Under the pieces are notes generated by a model, which searched no databases, had not been told where the DNA came from, and was given only the letters and a program-made list of their open reading frames with translations. This document shows positions 57,516-64,000 of a DNA stretch of 64,000 nt, piece by piece. Numbering within the stretch: position 1 is the first letter of the stretch; every line of letters starts with the position of its first letter. The stretch comes from Laccaria trichodermophora (lineage: Eukaryota; Basidiomycota; Agaricomycetes; Agaricales; Hydnangiaceae): NCBI GenBank assembly GCA_018417955.1, contig JACTVC010000017.1:248001-312000 (forward strand). The letters run 5' to 3'. Position numbers and translations under genes: made by a program.

Positions 57516-59154
57516 ATGTTTCGTCGACACCGAATTTTCTGTGTCCAGGAACTACTCGCACAAATTCTGTTTTTCCTAACGTCTCCTCGGGATCTCTTCC
57601 ACTCCGCTCTAGTCTGTCGCTCGTTCATGGGTGCAGCCTTGCGCATATTGTGGAGGGCACACCAATTTAGCTTTGGGCCCCTCCTTCGTTGCGCTCCTAA
57701 ACCTTTACTAGGCCCTTATCGCCGAAATCTGGATAATGTGAGTTTAGTTACAACTTTTGAAAGCCCACTCACTGAGTTATCCCTGGTAGCTCGCATCTGG
57801 GGGTCCACCACATTCAGAGCGCGAAATATCCCCTTGGATGCCGTTCCAGCACTACGCTAATTTTATGTCTGTCTTATCATATTCGGATGAGTATGATGCA
57901 CATGAACGGTTTCTGCATTGTACAACCATACCCAGTGTGCTGGATGCCATTCGCGGCGGCTTGCTCTCTACCCCTCTGTTTCCTCGAGTGGAACGGCTGA
58001 CAGTCATGATCGCGCGGCCTGGAGGCTGGCTCGATGATTTTTTGCCCTACATTCCCTCTCCCAAACTGCAACATTTATCAATCAAGTATCATGCCAGACA
58101 TTCACATCCTTGGTGGATTCTGGACCTTTTATTACACCTCAGCGAACGCACGCCGTCACTTCGTCGTCTCAAGCTACGGCTTCGCAGCTGCCGCCCAGCG
58201 CGTAACAGCAAACTTAGAATCGACTTATTCGCCAATTCCGGAAAACACGCCAGTCTGCGCGTCCTTTTCCTTGATTGTGCATTCCTCTCACACCGCACAT
58301 TTCTTGGAATTGCAGGTTTTCCTTGTCTGCGACATTTGACACTTCGTCTGCAGGAGACAACCATACCTGAAAATCTCTCAAATTCACTGTCCTTTCACCT
58401 TCTTGCGAAGTTGGATCTTAGAGTCACACAAGCTAAGCTTGCAACCTTATTCTTCCAGTGTGTCGGCAGCACCATGATGCCACATGTGACCCGCATCTCC
58501 GTCTCCATTGGAGAGATTCTCCCCTGTGACAGGGATTTAGGTGATATATCCTACGAAATAAGTCGCATCTGCTCTCCGACATCTTTCAAGGCCCTTGAGA
58601 TATTGTTCAAGGAGCTGGCAACAGAAGATGGTCCTCCGCCTTTGGTGTCTGAAAATCCTGGGTACAGTTTACAAGTGTTTCAGCCACTCCTCAGTTTCTC
58701 CCTCCGCGTCCTGAATCTCTCCTTGCAACTTCCCCTATTCACACCTACCCCGACTTATGTGGCACAAATGGCATCTGCGTGGATGAACCTCATTTCTATT
58801 CAGGTAGATGTTGGTTCCATCATTCCTTTCGACCAGCAACAATCGGTATCTTTGTCCAACCTGATCCCCTTCTTCCTGGCTTGTCAGAGCCTGCGCCAAC
58901 TGTACATTCCTTTCCGATATGAGATTTCAGACCCTTTATCCAGCCAAGGCATACAGGCGTATGGTTTACTGGACTTGGGCCTGGGGTACATGAATCCAGA
59001 TTCCCAGAATGCACTGGCCGTGGCGCGATGGCTAAGGATCATTGCCCCTGGTCTTTCAGAGATAGCACTGGTCAATATTGAAGGAGACACTGTGGTCTGT
59101 AGTATTGTAGAACTGGCCCAACTTGGAGAGACTACGGTTGACACTGATCATTGA
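57516..59154 (+). CDS. F-box/LRR protein
   Basis: Exon 1 (57516-57737) and exon 2 (57820-59154) join in frame across an 82 nt intron starting GTGAGT, giving 518 residues. The F-box is VQELLAQILFFLTSPRDLFHSALVCRSF, divided here as VQELLAQILFFLT and SALVCRSFMGAALRILW. The body is a run of leucine-rich repeats such as LQHLSIKYHARH and LRRLKLRLRSC. Such proteins recruit substrates to SCF ubiquitin ligases. From about 59118 the final frame ends VDTDH, while another frame continues as LERLRLTLIIEGHYAM for about 60 more residues. A small indel or an unseen intron may therefore have shortened the C terminus. Start context is not strong. Confidence 0.7.
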
Positions 59155-60435
59155 AGGTCATTATGCTATGTACCATTTTCTGCCTTTCTTTGACACGCCA
59201 TCTCCCTTCATCTCCAGTAATATCTTCAGTTTCAGTTCCGAAATAGATTGGGATCTAGCATATGTGAAAGATTTGAATCTATCAGACTATGTAGCAAGAG
59301 CAACAGAGTGACTCACTCAGCGTGCCACAGCTCTTGGAGGTCCCATTTTCCTTATAATTTGCAGGAGCTCTGAGATAGCGACAGGTGTTAATTATTGTTT
59401 TTGAGATCTCCGTACCCCACTGCAGCCCTAAACGTCGGTGGACCTCAACAGCCGATGTCCTGGTTAAAAGATGCGTGATATCTCCAGTCTCCTACCTCAG
59501 CTGGGAAGCGTGTGCAAGTATCACCAGCATCCTCTCTAGTATGAATAAGGTTTGGAGTGACCTGACCTGACGCACTTCGTTACCTTTTCTTCTTCTCATC
59601 CAGCTATCCCGAGAACAGATTTTGGAGGGTAGCTGGAAGCGAGGAAGGATACCACGCCAAAAAGATGAACTTGAATAGTTGTGGGAGGCAGACTATACCT
59701 ACGTCTTCCTTTCAGGGGATTGAGTGGTTGAAGAGGGTGCATTGAGGGCAAGGGAAAGGGGGGGGTTGAACAGACAGCTGAGAGAGTGGGCGTGTCTGTG
59801 GGGGAGAGAGGTTGGGAATGGCCTTCAGGGTCAGATTCCTATACTGGCTTGACAAATCCCTGCTGGTGCGTGGCTGCTAAGTACCCTAGCCCATGCGGGT
59901 CATGGCAGAATGGGTGACAGACATCCCAGAAGGCAAGTAGTGATAAACTGCACGTAGAGGAGTTTGAGGGATGGAATAATTTGTTGAGGGAGACATACCT
60001 TCTACCAGGAGGGGAGGCATGTCGCAGGACTGTCCCCCAGTTGGTCATGTAGTGGCCCAGGGGAGCCTCCCAGACAAAGACCATGCGAAGGTCTCCTTGA
60101 GCCTAAACTTTGAACAGGCTGAAGGTTAGGGGTGCCAAGAAGGCGATGACAAACTCAGAAGCTCAGCAAGTCGCAGCGTCAAGTCTGGTGTCGCAGCGCG
60201 TTCCGCTACGACGACGAGCCTCACATCAGGCTCCTTCTTCTCCACTTAGAACACACAAGCTGCCCTTCACCCTACTGGTGTGTAAGTGGATCTCATGGGG
60301 GCATTTTCCAGGCCTGGATGTGTGTGGAGTGTTGTCGCAGGCTGGTGTCTGATATTTAGACAGTAACTCAAAGAATCAGTAATGGAAGAAGAGATCCTGA
60401 CCATATTTCTCCAATCACGCCCAGGGTCTGCCAGC
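59155..60435. other. Intergenic, 1.3 kb
   Basis: Contains the alternative C-terminal frame of the F-box gene (to 59311) and then unique sequence with a G-rich patch at 59755-59815. No other gene recognised. Confidence 0.45.
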
Positions 60436-60483
60436 GTGCGAAAGCTGCGACATTCCCCTCAAGAAATGTCGCAGCTTTCACAC
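60436..60483. repeat. 48 bp hairpin, copy 2
   Basis: Same hairpin as 42683-42730. The arms are identical, and only two loop-proximal bases differ (TTTTCC versus TCCCCC). It is followed by GAAGT and then a T-rich TTTATTT tract. It lies about 70 bp before the start of the GRF-like gene. Confidence 0.8.
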
Positions 60484-61364
60484 GAAGTCCAACTCAAGGG
60501 TTTCTTCATTTTTTATTTTTATTTATTTTAACAAGATTTACTATAGGCCAATGGCAGCCAGCGTCTCGTTCTACACCAGCGCTGAGTACCACCGACACAA
60601 TCTAAGCAACTCCGCTGTAAGTGCATCACCTCCCTTTCAAGTTAGCGTGTGAGTTACTCCCTCCCCAAAACTCTCCGCTTTTGCTGATTGTTCGTCACAG
60701 CTTCGACGTGCGACTGACCCTTGGGACATCCCTACCCCTCCTTTGTTCAACGCCCAGAGACGCGCGCGTTCCACACGCCAATCCTCTATCATGTCCCAAT
60801 CGCCTGGTCGCTCTTCAACAGATCCTGAGGGATATACGTGTACGAACTGTGGTAGATTCGCCTAGTTCACTATTTGCCAATTGGAGGCCTATGGAAATCG
60901 CGGTTGGTTAATGGCAAGGGTATGTGATTCGTTATCATTTTTTATGGTTAACATCTTTAACCTCTTCTTTAGGGCTGCGCACCGTACCCGTCTAGGACGG
61001 TTGAACGGGACGTCTAGATGGGTGCTCTACCCGTCGCCGTTTCGATTTGGGACGAGACCTTGACGGGACGGTTGATGGGACGGCCGTCTGGATGGTACGG
61101 ACGGCGATGCTGTGGGAAAAATTTGAACGTCATCATCAACATCAACATCGACGCCAACAATGTAGCCTTCCATTGAATTTAACGAGCTATCTTTCTGTCA
61201 ATGGCAATTTCACCTAGAAGACCATGTTAAGCATCGCGGGCAAGTCCAAGTTTGTGGTCAGTCCCTCTGAAAGCATCGTAGATTCCTCCGTAAACGACTC
61301 AAACTAGAGACGGTGAGCATCACGAAGGAGATGGAGGATAAAGGGAAATCAATGGGCAAACGAC

Positions 61365-61680
61365 GGAAAGACTGTCTGTGACAAAAGCTCTGGAGCACTC
61401 TGCTTTCCGGGTACGTCGAAAGCTGATCGTTCCGGTTCGTCCTTCCTTTCTCTGTGTTCTTTCTCAAAACTTTGCTCACAGCCTCTGTAGTGGGTAGAAT
61501 CCTCAGATCTGGGGCTGAGATGCAAGAATCAGCTCTGGCTTGGTACCATGATGCATGGAGAGCAGTTGTTGGTGCGGGGTAAGCCAACTTCGACAATGTT
61601 CCAGTCCATTCACCTGATTCTGATTATCTAGCGGAATCCTCATTCCAGGTGGGTTCGGGAACCGTGGCACAGAAGGCGTG
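61365..61680 (+). pseudogene. CTP synthase gene fragment inside the hAT-like element
   Basis: Pieces with remaining introns read LSVTKALEHSAFRVRRKL (61373-61425), then WVESSDL (61490-61510), then AEMQESALAWYHDAWRAVVGA (split here: AEMQESALA and WYHDAWRAVVGA). GGILIPGGFGNRGTEGV (to about 61680) follows after an intron of about 53 nt. These correspond in order to the junction and start of the glutaminase domain of CTP synthase, which makes CTP from UTP; PGGFGxRGTEG is its oxyanion-hole region. A one-base shift lies after WVESSDL. The catalytic cysteine motif that should follow is absent. The fragment retains intron-like sequence, so it was copied from genomic DNA, not from mRNA. Confidence 0.75.
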
Positions 61681-62004
61681 ATGCTCTTGCAAAGTCACCT
61701 TGTACTTATGTTGACGTTGCAGATTACCTCCGGTGGTTCAATCGCCTATCACGATCTCGAGGTTCCTCCACAAGAAGACACTGAGATTGGGGCGTATGTA
61801 CGAGTCAACACAACATCTTACTTTGGATTACAATGACGTTTATGTATAGACCGTGTCTGGCATGCCCCATTGCTTCTATGCTTGTACGCCTATAATTGTC
61901 AGATTTCGTAGGCACTTTGAAGCTGGCAAAGTACCTCGCGCGTTCCTTTTCTTTGTACGCTGAATTTCAAAGAGATAAAACCATAGGAGTGGTGGTCAAC
62001 AGGT

Positions 62005-62205
62005 ATGGTGCCTGTTGGCTATGACGAAAGCCGCTTTGACAACTCATTAACCCAGGCAGCATACTCCGGTCAGATATCGTACTACTCGATGATCCATTGT
62101 CCCGCAGTGGATACTTACGTCGGCAAAACTGTCTCCTCAAAGGTCCCCGGCTCGCCCTTGGTCATCAACGATATCATGGGAATGCTCATTCAAGACTACC
62201 TGTAG
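62005..62205 (+). other. Second exon-like stretch in the hAT-like element
   Basis: A frame reading VGYDESRFDNSLTQAAYSG and ending VINDIMGMLIQDYL looks like real protein, but I cannot name its source. It could be another captured exon. Confidence 0.3.
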
Positions 62206-63003
62206 ATATTCACAGGCACATAGTACATACATTATCACACATCCGTTGCCAACTGTCACCCGTACGACGGCCGTCTCCGTCCCCGTACCGTCTTCGTCAA
62301 GATCCCAAAGGAAACACTGACGGGACGGGGGGCGGACGAGACTTACCCATTCACCACCCGTCCAGTAGACGGCCGTTCCCGTCCAGACGGATGGTGCGCA
62401 GCCCTACTCTTCTTATGTAGTGCAAGAACTCAAATAAGGACAGCGCTCCATGCAATTTCTTTCCTAGGTTTAAGAAGGGTTCAAACAAATTTCCCGCCTC
62501 CTCGCCAAACCCCTCGATAGGTGTCCTTCCGGCCATAGTACCTCCCACCATACCATTGGCTCATCTTGTGCAGGCCTCAAGCGACGCTTGTCCTGTGGTG
62601 GGATGTGGACAAAGGCGTATTGTCCCAATTCATCTGTGGCGGCTTCGCCATAAGCAGTGCCGCCAGCTGGGTGGGTTCCTTGTGAAGACCCACCTACTGG
62701 ACAATGCACTAGCACCTACAAGCGTCTCCCCATCCACCTCATACGTCACTATACCTGTGCTCACCTCACTCCCACACCAGCCACCCTCGTCCTCTCTTCA
62801 ATTTGCCCCAGAGTCGTTACCGCCTCATTCACCGGAGGCTGGCCCATCTGTCTCTACCCCACCATCCACCGAAATTGTCAACGCCCTTCCTGATGCCCGC
62901 TATCTTCACCGACCAATTTCGTCGTGATCAGGAGCTTCTTGAAGACAAACGCCCGCGTGATCATAGAGTCTTGTGGTCACAGCGGTAGCTCGTCCCTCCC
63001 TCT

Positions 63004-64000
63004 ACCAAGGTTCTGGGAATTGCAGGCTGTGTCGCGGCCACGTATCTTACGAGGCTCACTTTTGCTGGTAAGCTGATTCCAATGCTGTTGATAGGGGAGG
63101 CTGACGCTTGTTTTCCCATAGAACCTTATGATACGTTCGGTGGCCCCGGCTTCCCTGCGTGGAACTCTGTTTCTCAAGTATACCGACCCTCCCCCGCCAT
63201 TGAGACGGTCTCTATCGTGAAAGACGCGAGTCAACGGGGTGTTCCTGTTCGTGCCAGTGGTGTGAGTTCTTGCAAATCGTAATGCTCGTTGTGTTCATTT
63301 CAAATCATTTTGTCGTTTAGAATGGACCTACGTGGTGTGAGGTGATTTCAGAATTTGTGGTCCCTGCTACAGCTGGAACATATGCGACAGATGACACGAT
63401 GTGCTCTGTTGATCCTTGGATGGTTATTATCAAGATGGACGCTGTCAACAGGATTTCGGACCTGGTGTTGAACAATGAATAGGGAAGCAAAGTTGTCGAA
63501 GCCGGCGTTACGTTTCCGCAGCTGTAAGGGAACAATTCCTCTTTCTTCCTTCTTGCCTCATGTTTTCTCTGCTGAGGGCGGAGTGGCTGCACCCTCAAGG
63601 CGCATCACTTTGGTATACGCTTGGTGTGGGCAACATTTTCTTGAAAGACGTCATCTCACGCGCCTTTTGCTTCAGTGAATTGGAACATTACTATTGGTGT
63701 GACTTTGTTTCCCAGTTCACTGTGGTGGGGAAAGATCACTTTGATTAATGAGGTCAGTTTGTGTTTCTCTGCCGTTACTTGATTCCTGACTCTACGCTAC
63801 GTTTTAGTTTCCTACTCGGCCTCACTGGACGGAGTGCACAAGGGACCCTTTGAAGCAATCTGTCAAAAATTTGAATCAGGAGGTTCGTTTGTCAGCCTAA
63901 ATTTTCCTTCTATTAATCTTATATCCCCGGTAGTCCCTTTCGAAGTTCGCTGCGATTCGGGAACAGTTTGATCCTGAAAAGACGTTTTAGAGTGGCGTCC
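63004..64000 (+). pseudogene. FAD-linked oxidase pseudogene (runs off the window)
   Basis: Exon pieces read in order: a secretion-signal-like VLGIAGCVAATYLTRLTFA, then EPYDTFGGPGFPAWNSVSQ, then IVKDASQRGVPVRASG, then GPTWYDTMCSVDPW. WLHPQGASLWYTLVNWNITIG comes next (split here: WLHPQGASLWYTL and VNWNITIG), and the C-terminal SKFAAIREQFDPEKTF follows. This is the order of secreted fungal FAD-binding (PCMH-type) oxidases. No in-frame ATG precedes the first exon, where a TAG lies just upstream. TAG codons occur at 63480-63482 and 63988-63990 where family members read through, and the block after NITIG is garbled. It is therefore a pseudogene, or at best heavily shortened. Confidence 0.65.

Larger units (their letters stand above)
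60970..62406. mobile_element. Non-autonomous hAT-like element carrying a captured gene fragment
   Basis: The left end TAGGGCTGCGCACC (60970) and the right end GGTGCGCAGCCCTA (62406) are exact inverted repeats for 14 bp, with weaker pairing further in. CTCTTCTT flanks both sides (60962-60969 and 62407-62414), the 8 bp target duplication expected of hAT elements. The outer 130-170 bp at each end are crowded with GACGG/CCGTC. No transposase is present in the 1437 bp. The interior holds a CTP-synthase fragment and other exon-like sequence. Confidence 0.85.
60551..62927 (+). pseudogene. Decaying GRF-like zinc-finger gene with a transposon in its second intron
   Basis: Exon 1 starts at ATG 60551 (MAASVSFYTSAEY). 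After an intron, exon 2 reads LRRATDPWDIPTPPLF to GNRGWLMAR and ends at 60919. Exon 3 starts at 62421 (CKNSNKDSAPCNFF) and stays open to 62927. Joined, the Cys/Gly pattern CTNCG ... GNRGWLMARC ... PCNFF resembles a GRF zinc finger, which binds single-stranded nucleic acid. A TAG at 60863-60865 interrupts the finger, and the 3' end appears frameshifted near 62895 (TDQFRRDQELLEDKRP continues in another frame). A second Cys-rich motif (CPVVGCGQRRIV) has lost its expected later cysteines. The intron 60920-62420 contains the hAT-like element. Probably an old transposon-associated gene. Confidence 0.5.

Noticed and set aside
57738..57838. Apparent frameshift inside the F-box/LRR gene
   Set aside because: An 82 nt intron with GTGAGT and an AG at 57819 joins the two frames exactly, so no mutation is needed.

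Overview
The window is genomic DNA of a filamentous basidiomycete, most likely an agaricomycete. Genes are split by many 45-80 nt GT...AG introns. The families present are typical of that group: a Ste12-type zinc-finger factor, a P450 resembling CYP63, F-box/LRR proteins, MARVEL-like proteins, DUF6698 and DUF6532 proteins, and Plavaka/CACTA transposons. I saw no rRNA, tRNA, reverse transcriptase or CRISPR array. All exon models were spliced by eye; junctions were checked only for frame and for GT/AG.

Layout. 1-2067: 3' part of a Ste12-like factor. 4133-6150: Ser/Thr-rich single-pass membrane protein. 6569-13074: a complete CACTA-type transposon with 22 bp terminal inverted repeats, a TTCAA target duplication, a transposase and a second gene. 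13373-16326: a frameshifted F-box gene facing an LRR-like gene. 17838-24747: the ordinary host segment, with a membrane-anchored methyltransferase, two tandem MARVEL-like genes and a P450. 25411-28316: a truncated F-box gene, three large tandem repeats and a DUF6698 gene. 30418-34797: a second, unrelated Plavaka-like transposase. 37452-42179: a long gene with a JmjC-like domain. 42.2-51.3 kb: accessory DNA with palindromes, a tandem segmental duplication and three unrecognised genes. 51372-56714: a third transposon unit, with a Plavaka transposase head to head with a DUF6532 gene. 57516-59154: F-box/LRR gene. 60551-64000: decaying DNA, with a GRF-like zinc-finger gene whose intron carries a hAT-like element, followed by an FAD-oxidase pseudogene.

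The most interesting structure is the hAT-like element at 60970-62406. It has TAGGGCTGCGCACC termini and an 8 bp CTCTTCTT duplication. Inside is a recognisable piece of a host CTP-synthase gene, so it looks like a gene-capturing (Pack-type) transposon in a basidiomycete. Removing it and one target duplication restores a 56 nt intron.

Other notable signals are: two copies of a 48 bp hairpin 17.7 kb apart; a duplicated promoter whose paired CACGTG palindrome has changed on both arms; a knotted arrangement of inverted repeats at 48.2 kb; and the JmjC gene between transposons. Apart from the 17.8-24.7 kb segment, much of the window is shaped by mobile elements. Three distinct CACTA/Plavaka transposases lie within about 47 kb, each with a full-length reading frame.
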